A DNA stretch of 64,000 nucleotides from Schizochytrium sp. CCTCC M209059. Taxonomy: Eukaryota > Sar > Bigyra > Thraustochytrida > Thraustochytriidae. Shown here piece by piece: positions 52,545-63,235 of this stretch. Below the pieces are notes generated by a model that made no database searches, was not told the DNA's origin, and saw only the letters and a program-made list of their open reading frames with translations. The position numbers were made by a program, and so were the translations under genes. Each line of letters opens with the position of its first letter. Position 1 is the stretch's first letter. The stretch covers positions 1-64,000 of the forward strand of contig KN805465.1 in the NCBI GenBank assembly GCA_000818945.1, in the 5' to 3' direction.

Positions 52545-55500
52545 ATGGCGGACCATCATTCGGACGGGTCGCAAGGTGCCTCAGCTCACAACCACGAGCC
52601 GCTCACGAGACCCCAGCGCGGATGGAGCCATAGCTCTTCACCGGACGTCTATGCTGACGGCGTGGGTGAGGAACGCTTCGGTGAACGTCGACTGCTCGAT
52701 GATGACGCCCTCGAAGACGAAGTCGAGCGCGCCGTTGAGGCGTACGAGGCCGGTCAGGAGCTCCCCGGGTACGAACGAGCCCGCACTGATTCCGATGACG
52801 CTTCAGAGAGTTCCTTTTACGACACCGCCGATGAAGGCGCAAGTTTATCGCGTGCTGGTTCAAGAGCGAAGCGCGGCCGGCCTCGACACGCTCAGGATGG
52901 CGCAAGGCGTCGCAGAGGACATCGTGAAGAGGCAAAGGTGCCAGAGGGTAGCAGTGCAGCGACGACAAGCGGGGGCGTGCGTGCAAAAGACGCAGAGGAA
53001 CAAGAACAACCGCGCTTCGACTTGCTTGATCACTTTACATTGCGATCCTCTCTTTTCCGACATGGAAATCAGGTCGTACTCAATGGAATGCGACACCAGC
53101 TGATCTTTGATGCAGCGTATGCCGAGGACAGTGATGATAACGACGCAGAGCAGACCGATGTAAACGAAGGGAGGCGCAAACGCAAAAGGCACCGCAAAGT
53201 TGTCCTCAGCGTAAAAAGAGCGTCCATGTATGGCGGCTGGGTCTTTTTCCTCAAGTTTCTCTACGTCTACGTGGTGCTTTTCCTCGTGGGTGCGACGGTC
53301 GTGTTTTGTATCCTTGTGCCTGTGCAGTACGGCCTTGGTGTGTTTCTGGTCGGCATTCGCAGCGTTAATGACACAGAGGAGAGACTTGCGACGCTCATGA
53401 CCTTGCTCGCAATGCCTTCTTTCGTGGAGAGCCTGTCGATCATGTCGACATTTGTGGTTGGCTACTTTAGCGACATTTGGAATGACTTTGAGTTCATCAA
53501 CACCATGACACTTGTAGGACCAGTCGTGCGAGACTGGTTCATTCTCACGGCTATTCTATTTGTGCCGCTCGGGACCTTTGCCGTGAGTTTTTTGCTTCGT
53601 TCCGTCTCGCCCATCACAAACGCTCTGCTCGCGGCGCTCTGGTGCTCCCTCGTTCTCTTTGGTCTCACCATGTTGTATACGGTGTGGATCGAGATCTATT
53701 CGTGCCTCAAGATTATGCAAAACTGTGTCGATGAGGCACGGACGCTGCGGCACGCCTTTTTCTATCTATTGCGGCACCGTCTGCGGCAACGCTTCGCATT
53801 CACTTATTATCCGGGTATGGACCCAGCGTTTGCAGGAGAGGCGCTCGATGAAGCCAAGGTGCTTGCACATTTGAAGAAAAAAGATCGACTTGGCTCATTC
53901 GCTCAGTGGTTCTATTATCCTGTTCAGCCACGTCGCCTGTGGAACATTGATACCGTTCTCAAGCCGCGCCCCGTACTGAGCCGCCAAGACTTTTCTGTGC
54001 TTTTTCTCTGCTGTCTCTCGCGCTCGCGCTTTCGAGGGACCATCAGCAAGAGTGCCGTAAAGAGCTCTTTCGCTTGCGTCATGCTCTCTTCCTTTCTCGT
54101 GTGGCTCGTCGTTGTGGGCTACCTCGTGTATTCGAGCTTCATCCCGACCATTCTCGTCATTCTCACAGGTCTCGTCTCCTTTGCCATCTTCATTACGTGG
54201 ATCGGTCACAATCTCGCCTGGATGCAAGAATTCAAACGCGGGTCTCTGGGACCTGGCAATCCGTCCGCGGGGCAGTACTTTTCTCTTCCTCTTTGGACCA
54301 TGTACGGAGCAAGGGCAAGGTCTACAGCAAGAGCGGCCGATCAAGTCGAGGCCGAGAACTCCTCGGCAAGCAACACGGGCGATTCTAGGCTTGTTGCGTC
54401 GCAATCTTCGGCAGCATTATCTACGAACCCTTTTGAGGATGTGGAAGCCGTTTCTGATCTTAGCGAAGGCCTGAACGCGGAAAGCGCCGACCCAGACCAC
54501 GTGGCGCTAGAAGAAATTGAAGACAACCCTTCCGAGGAGGCTGATAGCTCTCTCACTTCAATGAGCAACCACTCGCCTCAGCGTATCGATATCGACGACT
54601 GGCAGCGGATGAAAGCGATGCGAGAAAGTCGCTTCGTGTACGCAGAGCCCAAGATCTGGGTCGCTATCCTGTTGGTGATCTGTACCTTTGCTATTTTTGT
54701 GGGCATACCCATGTATGGATTTTCGCAACTTGGCGTAGGTGGCTATGCTGCTTTCTTTGCGGTGGCGTGCTGTCTCTCGATCCAGCGATTTGTCTTTAAT
54801 GTGCCGAGCTTGGTGGAAAACTTTGGCCCCAAGGCTGTCAACTCTCTCGAGCTCCCGCTCTTTGACTTTATCGAGGAGAACGAGGATCAGGTCGACGCCG
54901 CGATCAAGGCCATGGAGGAAGCCGGATCCCCCAGACCTCGCATGGGCCTTCGCAACCTCGACAGACGCTCATTCTCCTCCTCTCTGTCATCCATCAGACT
55001 GGACGCAGGCGATGAGCGCGAGGAAAACTCGCGCCTCAGGACTGGCATGCAAGGCCAAGCGCAGGCGGGGCGATCCGGTAGTGGTGCGCGACGCGTGCAT
55101 TTGGTGCTCACACGCATGGCTCAGCAGCAGCTTCGCACATTTTGGATGGGCAGCTTTGCGCTCGCAGTTATTGCCATGATTGTCCTAGTTGGTTTCAGTG
55201 TCGATCAGGACACAACGCTTTCGGACTACCAGGGGATCCCTCTGCATGGTAACGCCACGCATAGAACGCACGTTGTCCCGGCGCCCTCGCGGAGCAAGGT
55301 GGGCTTCATGTACCCAGTATGCACACTTTTCGATACGCTTTATGCTGGAAAGGATGAGCCCGGGTTTGTGTCGGCAACAATGCCAGAAGATATGCAACAA
55401 GGTGGCGGGGAGACGGGGCACTTTGCGGCAATCGCAGAGGCTAAGCTGACGACACTGGACTTTGTCTTTCTCTCTGATCTCGCGTACTCGCACGCTCAGA

Positions 55501-56306
55501 CTTCGCAGCAACAGCTTGATCGCTGGTTTGGCCCCAAGGCTGTGCGATATATTCCCCCGGACAAGTATGACCAGTATGCTGCGCCTCGGCTTTCGTCAGC
55601 GGTATTCAAGCTGCTGCATATTCCATCGCGAGCAGCAGGAGGCGATGGCGGGGATCGCGAGGTCTTTCTTGTGACGGTACGAGGAACGATCAACACGTAC
55701 GATCTTTTGTCCGATATGCAAATTTGGTTTCCAGCCATGCTCTTTCAGTGGCTGCGCTTTGTGTTGCCCTTTGGGGCGGTGTGGAACTCTGTGATACCTT
55801 CGCTCATCAAGTATATGAACGTGCTGGAGACGGCGCCGTCGAATCAGCTGAGTTATCAGGCAGACCTGACGAACTTTGTACGCGCTCTACGGGCCAAAAA
55901 TCCAGATGCTTTCGTGGCCATCACTGGCCACTCTCTTGGTGGCGGGATTGCCATGCTCGTTGGCGCGGCGGAGAGTGTTCCGGCGATTGGAATTTCCGGT
56001 CCAAACTCGGTGCTCTCAAGTCTGAAGTTTGGCTTTAATCAGAGCATGCTCGACGCCTTTGCCGTGAACATTATTCCTCGCGGCGATCCTATTCCAACCG
56101 TCGACGACCAAGCACTGTTGACAGAAAACATTTTGTGCCGTGTTGGTCGTGGAGCGTACCTGGGCGCATGTCATGAGCTGAAGCGAACTTTTTGTGAGTT
56201 GCAGTACATTTGTGGCTCGGGGGACCGCCCTCCTGTGTCGATTTGCAACACAATTTATCAGTTTCCCGCGGCCGTCCATCTCCACAATGCCAGTGGCTCT
56301 CCATAG
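52545..56306 (+). CDS. Multi-pass membrane lipase, class 3 (DAG-lipase-like)
   Basis: 1,253 residues. A charged, disordered N-terminus (1-220) is followed by several hydrophobic segments: about 228-268 (FFLKFLYVYVVLFLVGATVVF), 335-385, 510-560 (FLVWLVVVGYLVYSSF), 705-760 (VAILLVICTFAIFVGIPMYGF) and 865-885 (LAVIAMIVLVGFSV). The catalytic domain is the C-terminal 330 residues: VFLVTVRGTINTYDLLSDM, the lipase-3 oxyanion block, the nucleophile elbow AITGHSLGGG (Ser near 1129), and IIPRGDPIPTVD, which supplies the usual Asp. A late His (AVHLHNAS) could complete the triad. The family hydrolyses acylglycerols. The many membrane spans before the catalytic domain recall sn1-DAG lipases, though the number is larger. 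Confidence 0.88.
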   Translation: MADHHSDGSQGASAHNHEPLTRPQRGWSHSSSPDVYADGVGEERFGERRLLDDDALEDEVERAVEAYEAGQELPGYERARTDSDDASESSFYDTADEGASLSRAGSRAKRGRPRHAQDGARRRRGHREEAKVPEGSSAATTSGGVRAKDAEEQEQPRFDLLDHFTLRSSLFRHGNQVVLNGMRHQLIFDAAYAEDSDDNDAEQTDVNEGRRKRKRHRKVVLSVKRASMYGGWVFFLKFLYVYVVLFLVGATVVFCILVPVQYGLGVFLVGIRSVNDTEERLATLMTLLAMPSFVESLSIMSTFVVGYFSDIWNDFEFINTMTLVGPVVRDWFILTAILFVPLGTFAVSFLLRSVSPITNALLAALWCSLVLFGLTMLYTVWIEIYSCLKIMQNCVDEARTLRHAFFYLLRHRLRQRFAFTYYPGMDPAFAGEALDEAKVLAHLKKKDRLGSFAQWFYYPVQPRRLWNIDTVLKPRPVLSRQDFSVLFLCCLSRSRFRGTISKSAVKSSFACVMLSSFLVWLVVVGYLVYSSFIPTILVILTGLVSFAIFITWIGHNLAWMQEFKRGSLGPGNPSAGQYFSLPLWTMYGARARSTARAADQVEAENSSASNTGDSRLVASQSSAALSTNPFEDVEAVSDLSEGLNAESADPDHVALEEIEDNPSEEADSSLTSMSNHSPQRIDIDDWQRMKAMRESRFVYAEPKIWVAILLVICTFAIFVGIPMYGFSQLGVGGYAAFFAVACCLSIQRFVFNVPSLVENFGPKAVNSLELPLFDFIEENEDQVDAAIKAMEEAGSPRPRMGLRNLDRRSFSSSLSSIRLDAGDEREENSRLRTGMQGQAQAGRSGSGARRVHLVLTRMAQQQLRTFWMGSFALAVIAMIVLVGFSVDQDTTLSDYQGIPLHGNATHRTHVVPAPSRSKVGFMYPVCTLFDTLYAGKDEPGFVSATMPEDMQQGGGETGHFAAIAEAKLTTLDFVFLSDLAYSHAQTSQQQLDRWFGPKAVRYIPPDKYDQYAAPRLSSAVFKLLHIPSRAAGGDGGDREVFLVTVRGTINTYDLLSDMQIWFPAMLFQWLRFVLPFGAVWNSVIPSLIKYMNVLETAPSNQLSYQADLTNFVRALRAKNPDAFVAITGHSLGGGIAMLVGAAESVPAIGISGPNSVLSSLKFGFNQSMLDAFAVNIIPRGDPIPTVDDQALLTENILCRVGRGAYLGACHELKRTFCELQYICGSGDRPPVSICNTIYQFPAAVHLHNASGSP

Positions 56307-56841
56307 AAACAAACACTATGTTTTCATTACCATCCCAATCTTTAGCACGTCTCTCTGATGTAGGCGAGGCCCAAGCCAAGTCGGCTTCATTGATCTTTGG
56401 AAGCGGCTTCATTCATTTGGGCATCCCGTGCAGGAGAATGAGCATGAGGGTTTACAAAAATCATCTTGTGTTGTCCGTGAAAGCGCCCGAAGATTTATCT
56501 TCCCGTATCAAATTTCTTGAGCACGCGTGTTTGAGCACTAGAATCACGCTTCGGTCCCTATTGCCATTGGAAATTGAAGAAGTGGTTGTTAGACTCTTGA
56601 TCAATAGTGATCATCAGAAAAAGTAAGATGCGCAATTTTCACGCAGAGGTATACACTTAGGTTCAGGCTGAAAAAATGGGCTGCGTGGTCTCTTACAAAT
56701 CATCAATATATCAAATCAAGAGGATTGGTGTCGTATATCACATTCTTGTCTAATTACTAGGCATGGAGTCGCTTTAAGGAACGTATGCACCCGAAAAAAA
56801 GAAGAAAAAGAGGCACGGTGGGGAGGTAAACTCTTTTGTAG
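56307..56841. other. Intergenic region between convergent genes
   Basis: 535 bp, AT-rich. An open frame in the first part (56210-56626, overlapping the lipase end) is a shadow. No gene seen. Confidence 0.4.
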
Positions 56842-57843
56842 TCACTTTCTTGCGTGCGCGCCTTGACCGAGCTGAACTACATGGAAAGCGTCGGCTTTAA
56901 GAGGACCCGCAAGAGTCGGAAGTGCACCAAGTCTCCAGTCATCAACATGTGCGCTACGCGCGAGCCGTCCGTCGCGCCATGCAAAGAGTAGGTCCTTGTA
57001 CGCAAGGAGCAAAGAGCCTGGCACGAGAAGAAGAGGAAGTGCCACTAGCATGTGCAGACCTTGGTTCAAACGTCCACGGCCAAGCTCGTATGGCTGTTGC
57101 GCGAGAGTCAAGACGAGTCCCATGAAAACGAGATACAATCCTCGGAAAAAGGCTTCAAGAGCGACTGCGGGTCCTTCGATACAAACGATATGGAAGATGC
57201 TCGACCACACGTAAAAGTTGACAGCGCGTACAACATCATCTTTGCCCCGAATCAGATCACTATCCTCGTCAGCTTCGATGTCCTCGTCGTCACTTTGGCC
57301 GTCATCTTCGCTGTTGGAGCTCGCGTCCGAGTCATCGAGGTTCTGGTTCCACTCTATGTCAGATTTTGAAGGCGTCGATCGTCCTCGTCTGCGCTTTGGC
57401 GTAACGCTGGCGCCAGACGGAATTGGCTGGACAGCTGCACTTCGTGAGAGCTGCGGTCGAAACCACTGCGAGGCTCCCGAGACATGGTTGAAATAGTACT
57501 CGTAACCAGAGTTGGGGTCCATGTACCGTGCCCAGCCGGCGCCAATAGGTTCGCCTGGATCATTTTGCGGAATGAGAGCAGCAGTTTCGTCCTCCTCCGC
57601 TTCTGCTTCGCTTTCGGACGACAAGTCCTCGCTATTGTCATCATCGTCATCGTCATCGTCATCTTCATCGTCATCTTCATCTTCTTCTCCATCGCTAGAA
57701 GCCTCAGAGGTGAGACCGCTACCATCACTTAGAAAATTGACGTCGTGCAAGCCTACGATGGCGTCTTCCTCCTCGCTGTCGGAGATCAGATCCCCATGCC
57801 TTTCGAGGATGACCTGCAGCATGGCTTCCCGGTCGCCCTCCAT
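56842..57843 (-). CDS. WW-domain protein with C-terminal membrane segments
   Basis: 333 residues. The N-terminal third is strongly acidic (an Asp run in the EEDEDDDEDD region). A WW domain follows at about 100-130: GWARYMDPNSGYEYYFNHVS with the first Trp, the YYFNH core and the second Trp in GASQWFRP. A Ser/Asp-rich linker with a basic patch (PKRRRGRSTP) leads to two hydrophobic segments (about 210-245, FYVWSSIFHIVCIEGPAVALE and FRGLYLVFMGLVLTL, and 265-285, MLVALPLLLVPGSLLLAYKD). WW domains bind Pro-rich peptides. Here the domain would be tethered to a membrane. I know no named family with this layout. Confidence 0.82.
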   Translation of the reverse strand: MEGDREAMLQVILERHGDLISDSEEEDAIVGLHDVNFLSDGSGLTSEASSDGEEDEDDDEDDDDDDDDDNSEDLSSESEAEAEEDETAALIPQNDPGEPIGAGWARYMDPNSGYEYYFNHVSGASQWFRPQLSRSAAVQPIPSGASVTPKRRRGRSTPSKSDIEWNQNLDDSDASSNSEDDGQSDDEDIEADEDSDLIRGKDDVVRAVNFYVWSSIFHIVCIEGPAVALEAFFRGLYLVFMGLVLTLAQQPYELGRGRLNQGLHMLVALPLLLVPGSLLLAYKDLLFAWRDGRLARSAHVDDWRLGALPTLAGPLKADAFHVVQLGQGAHARK

Positions 57844-58342
57844 CGTCCAAAGTTCCTTGCCTCGTGGACGACCGCCCTCGCGCGCTCACCCGGCCCTTTC
57901 GTTCTGGTCGCATACTTGTCGCGACGAGACTCCCTCCACCCAAGATCATCCATCCATCATGCGTGCCGGGCACGCACGCGCCGATCGCTCGTCCTCTGCG
58001 CCCAAAAAGTAGCCGTTGAGTCTTCCCAGAGCTCTCGACCCTCCACTCCTTCCCAAAGTTACAGACGCGCCGATGAAAAAAAACAAAAAACCTTGCTTCT
58101 TCAGCCGCCCTGATCTATTGTCATCATTCTTTTCCCTGCCCAGACCAAACTCGGGCGTCGTGGCGGCGGCTGCGGCTGCAGACCCGACGGAGCGCGGCCG
58201 CTGGTGCGGAGGGCGCTGCAGCGCGTGCCGGGCCCGGCGGCGGCACCGCTGCGCAGCAGGAAAGGAAACCCCGTTCACCCCTCTGGGCAGCCGCAGCCAG
58301 GCAGCCGCACGCCAGCGAGCGAGCGAGCACGCGGGGCGCGAG
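57844..58342. promoter_or_regulatory. Divergent intergenic region
   Basis: 500 bp between the WW-protein start and the start at 58343. A GAGC array (58313-58330) lies just before the latter. No gene seen. Confidence 0.4.
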
Positions 58343-58912
58343 ATGGGCGTCGCGGGGCGCCCTCAGGCCGCGGGCGGCGCGGAGACGGGCGGCGCGCTGG
58401 CGGGCTCGGCTGGCGTAGGAACTGCGAGCGCGGCGGGCGCGAGCAGATCGGTAACGCCGTCGGCGATCTCGACGGTGACGACGACGACGGCAGGTGCAGG
58501 GAACGCGACACTCCAGCACCAGGGACATGCACAACAGCCAGCGCAGGCGCCGCAGCCCTCAGGGCGCGTGGAGGTGAAGGCGCCGCCCTTTGTGTGTCGG
58601 GGCCGGCAGTTTGTGCTGCACGAGCCGCCCATGGACGAGGATCAGCGGCAACGAATTCGATCTGCAATTCGGAATCGAATGATTGGTGATGCCCTCGCTA
58701 AGGTGCGCCAACACGACGAGGATTATGCTCGCGCGAGTCGCGCAAAGTCAGTCTTGGCCACCAAGGCTTTGCTAGAGAGACAGGAACTCGAGCTTGCGGC
58801 GCGTCTTCGCAACCTCGAGCAGCAAAAGGATACGCTAAAGCTGTTGCTTGAGCAGATCGAGCACGAGGGGGGTGGGGATGATGCTATGGAAGGCGATGCC
58901 GTCGAGTCATAG
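58343..58912 (+). CDS. Hypothetical coiled-coil protein
   Basis: 189 residues from the ATG at 58343. The frame is open upstream to 58016, but that part is Arg/Ala-rich and ends in the GAGC array. The first 80 residues are Ala/Gly/Thr/Gln low complexity. From about 82 (VKAPPFVCRGRQFVLHEPPM) the sequence is well composed and continues into a long charged helix with heptad Leu (about 105-172, ALLERQELELAARLRNLEQQ), predicted coiled coil, and an acidic tail. No enzyme motif. Family not recognised. Confidence 0.6.
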   Translation: MGVAGRPQAAGGAETGGALAGSAGVGTASAAGASRSVTPSAISTVTTTTAGAGNATLQHQGHAQQPAQAPQPSGRVEVKAPPFVCRGRQFVLHEPPMDEDQRQRIRSAIRNRMIGDALAKVRQHDEDYARASRAKSVLATKALLERQELELAARLRNLEQQKDTLKLLLEQIEHEGGGDDAMEGDAVES

Positions 58913-59465
58913 ATAGGCTTGCCCGCAATTGGAAAATGCAAACTAGCTTGATTCGACTTGGTTAGGCTGCGCTACGCTAGTTAAGCGAGGCTTATAGGCT
59001 TCTTGCTGGGCTGTTCCAGGACCATGACTCTTTTGCCCGGCATCGCCAAGATTGACGATGCTCCAAAGAAGGGAATGATTTACCTTTGTCGAGGCTTCTT
59101 CTTCTCTTTGGATCGTAGCCTTGCTCAGCAAGGCAAGAAGCAAGGAATGCAAAGACGCAAGCAAGCAAGCAAGCGAGGAGGCTTGGCTCGGTTCATCTTC
59201 GTTTATAGGGCAAGCAAAAACAAGCAAGCTAGAAAGTAAACGAACAAGCAAGCAAGCAAGCAAGAAAGATGGCATTTGAAAGGTGTATTGTAGCAGTATT
59301 ATCATCTCGTCTATCGTAAGTAAGTAAGGAAAGCAATGAAAACAAAGTAAAAGTAAACACGCAGGGTCACAGAGGGGTCAGCACAAAGGGCAGTTCGCAG
59401 GCGAGCAAATGTATGTATGTATGTATGGATGGATGGCATGCTCTTGTAGTCAGTCAGTCAGTCAG
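58913..59465. other. Intergenic region between convergent genes
   Basis: 550 bp with GCAA arrays (59158-59175 and 59241-59265), a TGTA run (59410-59425) and a TCAG run (59450-59468). No gene seen. Confidence 0.5.
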
Positions 59466-60287
59466 TCAAATCAAGGAAGACTCCTTGGGCGCCATGTACG
59501 TCATGGAACGCGGACGATACAGGTTAGGCTGCCTGTTTTGATCTGCATGCGGAAAGGAAAACGAGAACGATGCCGCGGTTGCGGAGCTGTTCGGGCTCCA
59601 GAGAGCGTCGAGGTTCGCGGAGTGAGAGCTCGCTGAGGAACTCGCGTGCGTGGCGGCATCGGGCCCGGCCCCTCCAGCTGGGTCATGTACAGCGCGCACC
59701 CAGCGTGCGCGCATTTGGTTGCGAGGCGTCGCACGGTCTCGCGGCGAAGGCGGCCGCGGCACGAGTCCGCCTCGGCGTCGTGACAACGGCGTGCGCGGGC
59801 TCGATTCAGCGTCTGAGAGCACCCGATGCGCGCCCGTGTCTGGCAGGGCTTGGCGCGCGGGCCTTGGCGAGTGATCGGGTTGCTGAAGGCGCTCGAACTC
59901 GTTGCAAAAGGTCTTTGCGAGCTGGTAGACTTCGGTCAGGTCCGGCTGCGTCGCGCTGCGGTGCGGCGATGATCGGGGCTGCGGGTGGTTCGCTCGTGGT
60001 CTCCGCGGCGTGATGACCTCGGGCGGCGCGGAGCGAGCGTGTGGGCCCGCGCCGAGCGATGTCTTGGCGTCGTCGCTGGCGGGTTTGGCCGGGTTCAGGT
60101 CGTCGATGCGGAGCTCTGCGATGGCCTCTTGCGTGCTCCTCCTGGCGCGCAACGTGCGTCTCTTCGGGACGGTCTCCGCCCCGGCCCGGCCTGCTGCCGG
60201 CGCGGCCAGCGGCTGGGCTTGCGGGCTGCCCGAGATGCTCCTCGCGCGTCTCCTCGACGGGATGCTGAAGCCACAGTACCTGGTCAT
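59466..60287 (-). CDS. Hypothetical Arg/Ser/Pro-rich disordered protein
   Basis: 273 residues from the ATG at 60285-60287 (MTRYCGFSIPSRRRARS). The frame continues upstream through a Ser-run to 60431. Composition is Arg/Ser/Ala/Pro-rich almost throughout. A short better-composed segment is PDLTEVYQLAKTFCNEFERL. The sequence ends with SFSFPHADQNRQPNLYRPR and on to KESSLI. SP and TP pairs are frequent, suggesting phosphorylation. It could be a real disordered protein or a long chance frame in GC-rich DNA. Ordinary sequence right up to the stop slightly favours a gene. Confidence 0.4.
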   Translation of the reverse strand: MTRYCGFSIPSRRRARSISGSPQAQPLAAPAAGRAGAETVPKRRTLRARRSTQEAIAELRIDDLNPAKPASDDAKTSLGAGPHARSAPPEVITPRRPRANHPQPRSSPHRSATQPDLTEVYQLAKTFCNEFERLQQPDHSPRPARQALPDTGAHRVLSDAESSPRTPLSRRRGGLVPRPPSPRDRATPRNQMRARWVRAVHDPAGGAGPDAATHASSSASSHSANLDALWSPNSSATAASFSFSFPHADQNRQPNLYRPRSMTYMAPKESSLI

Positions 60288-61334
60288 CGTTATCGGCTGC
60301 GTCTCTTTCGCGCTCTCGCTCTTTCGTTTGCTGCTGCTGCTGATCCTGCTGCTGCTGCTGCTGCTGCTGATCCTGCTGGCCAGCTCGCTGCGGCGGTGCT
60401 TCGTTTCCAGTTTGCTGCCGCGACGTCGCACTTGCTCGGTCGCTCGGTCGCTCGCTCTCGCTGGTACGGCCTCGGCTCGGCCTCGGGATCGGGCTCGGAA
60501 GAGCAGGTTTCGGGTTCGGGTTCGGGTCTGCTCTCCGGGTCGGGCGCCTCGCCTCTTCAGAGTTTACTCGCCCGCCGTTCACGCACGAAAACAACGAACT
60601 CGAGAAACGAAACTCCTTTTTCTTTCCTTTCCTTTTCTTTCCGGGCTCGACCGACCCGCGCGACGCGAGGCGTGCAGGTAGGTTGGTGCCGGGGGCAGTG
60701 TGCGCGCGTGCGCGTGCGAGGGAGGGCGGGAGGACCCCGACTCGAAAAAAGGCGGAGTGTCCGAGACGCAGGAAGTCCTGACTCGCGGGTCTTTCAAGCC
60801 GCCTCCCCGCCGACCGGCTGCCTGTCTGCCTGTCTTTCTCTCTTCCTCCCCTATTCTTTCCCTCCCCCTCACCCCTCCCGCAGCTGCTGCTGCTGCGGAC
60901 CCCAGTTCCTGCCCCGAGCGAGCGACTCGAGTCCCCCTTTTCCTTTGTCTCTCTCTCTACGCTGGCTCCGCGTCGGCGGGCGAGCTGCCTGCCTGCCTGC
61001 CTGCCTGCCATTGAGGAGCGTTTTATGGCGGGGAGGCCGAGCGGGCGGATTCGGTCAGAGCGCGGGAGGAACTGGCGAACCGAAGGCGAGTCGGGGCCGC
61101 AGGAACGAGCGGGACGAGGGATAATGGACGCGCTCGGCGGATGGATCGAGGGATCGATGGATGGATGGATGGATGGGTGTGTCCGTTCGTCGCTCGCGGC
61201 CTTGCCTTGCCTTGCCTTGCCTTGTCTTCTCGCGGAAAAGCAAGTCCGGATGGATGACTCACAGCTGCTCGTGAAAGCAGGCAGTCGGCTCGGTTTGGCG
61301 CAAGTTGGCTTGACTTGCCCGCTTCGTTCGCTAC

Positions 61335-61400
61335 GCGACGCGACGCGACGCGACGCCTCGCTTCGTCTCGTCTTGTCTCGTCTCGTCTCGTCTCGTCTCG
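61335..61400. repeat. CGACG and CTCGT pentanucleotide microsatellites
   Basis: About four CGACG copies followed by about ten CTCGT-type copies. Confidence 0.8.
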
Positions 61401-63177
61401 TCTCCGCGGCTGGGGCTGATTCTTTCGTTCGACGCGGGGAGTGGCAATGGCGGCGGCGGCTGTCTGACTGGCCGATCGATCGACCGATCGGTGCCCTCGC
61501 AAGGTTCCTCGGCCTTGAAAGTCAACAAGCTAGCTAGGTAGCGGGCTTACAGCCTGGCTGGCTGGCTTGCGCGCTCTTGTTGCGTGCGCTTGTTGCTCTC
61601 GCCTTCTCCAAGCGTGCGAAGGCGAGGCGAGGCGGGGCGGGGCAAGAGAGAGTATGTATACGGACGGAGGGAGCGACTAGTGGATGGCTCTTCTTTCTCG
61701 CTGCAGTCAGCGTCTGTCTCACTGTCGCACGCACCTCTTACTGGTCGCTGGCGAGCGCGCAAAAAGACGATCGATGCGCACGGTCCCGACCTAAACCAGG
61801 CGCGCCTGAACTATGGTGGGAGGCGAGCGCGTGGGAGCGAGGCGAGCGCGTAAGGGCGAGGCCAGCGCGTGGGAGTGGCCGGCCGGGCTTGCTTGCTTTG
61901 CTTGCCTGGCTTTCCAATAGGAACAAATTTCTTTCCGGGGATCAGTGACGCTGCTGAAAGAAGCGCGAGGGAGCGGAGGCCCAGGCGAAAGACGCGAAAG
62001 ACGCGGCGGAAGGGAAAGCGAGCAAGCACTTGTGATGCGCTGCGACGCTTTACTGCTGCCGCTGCCGCAGTTGCTGTTGCTGCTGCTGTTGCCATGGTTG
62101 CTGTTGCTGCGCGCGAGGACGTTCTTCCAGACGGCCTGCCGACCACAGCTCGCTCGCTCGCCCGCCCGCGTCCTGGTCCAGCCGGCCCTGGTTCGGGAAT
62201 CAGGAGGGCCCGGCGCCGCCGCCCGCCCCGGGAGGTCGTTTGACCGGCGAGCCGCCCGACCGGGCAGATAGATGGCGGCACGGCGCGGCAAGGCACGGCG
62301 CGGCGCCGCCCTTCTGATCGCGGCGCAGAAGGAGGAGCAAGGGAGGAAGGGAGGGAGAGATTGGCCGCGAGGAAAGGGGCGGGAAGGGGGCGGGAAAGAC
62401 CGGCGTTCGTTCCTTCCAACACGGTCTTTCGCGCCATCGCGTGCGCGATGTCGCGCCGCGCGCGTAAGAAGCGTCTCGACCCGACTTGATTCGACCGTCA
62501 ACTCGAAAGGAGCAAGGAAGGATACGAGGCGAGGCGAGGCAAGGGGCAAGAGGGAGGAAGAAAGGCGGCAGGGGCGTAGTGTGTTTTATTTATTCTACAG
62601 CGGCCTCAGCATGGAAGCGCACATGCACATGCGGTGTGGCGTATCCATCCTTGCCGCGCCCGCCGCAAGATAGGCTCTTTTTTCCCCACCAGCGTGGGAG
62701 CGAGGCCCTGGCGGCTGGCTGATCTTTGCGACGCTCGCTCGCTCGAACTGCGTGCCTGCCTCGACGTCCGTCAGGCACTCCCTGCCAGCACCGTGATCAC
62801 CATCGATCGACCTGGCCGGCTGTGGCTGCGTCTTGCTTGCTGCGCCTCGCCCGGGCGCTGGTCGAAGCCGAGCAAACGCGCGCAAGAGCGACGCGCGGCG
62901 TGATCCGTGTGTTGGCTCGCGGCGCTCTCGAGCCAAGCCATGTCAAGCCATGTCAAGCCAGGTCTCAAGCCGAATCGAGCTCGCGTCGTGACGGGATGGC
63001 GCAAGAAGCCGCTTGCTTTGGGGCTTGCTTGCTTGCTTGGTCCAGCTTGCGCCTCCGCCTCCTCGCGGCTGCCAGCCAGCCGGCCGACCCAAGCAAGCCC
63101 GGCAACTCGTGCGGAATCGCGGCGGTCCTCGCGAGCAATGGCGCCTCTCGCCTTCTTTGTGTTCGAGGCGGCCTTTT

Positions 63178-63235
63178 CCTTCCTTCCTTCCTTCCTTCCT
63201 TCCTTCCTTACCTTCTTTCTTTCTTTCTTTCTTTC
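63178..63235. repeat. TTCC / TTTC tetranucleotide microsatellite
   Basis: About eight TTCC copies followed by about six TTTC copies, in the gene-free region. Confidence 0.85.
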
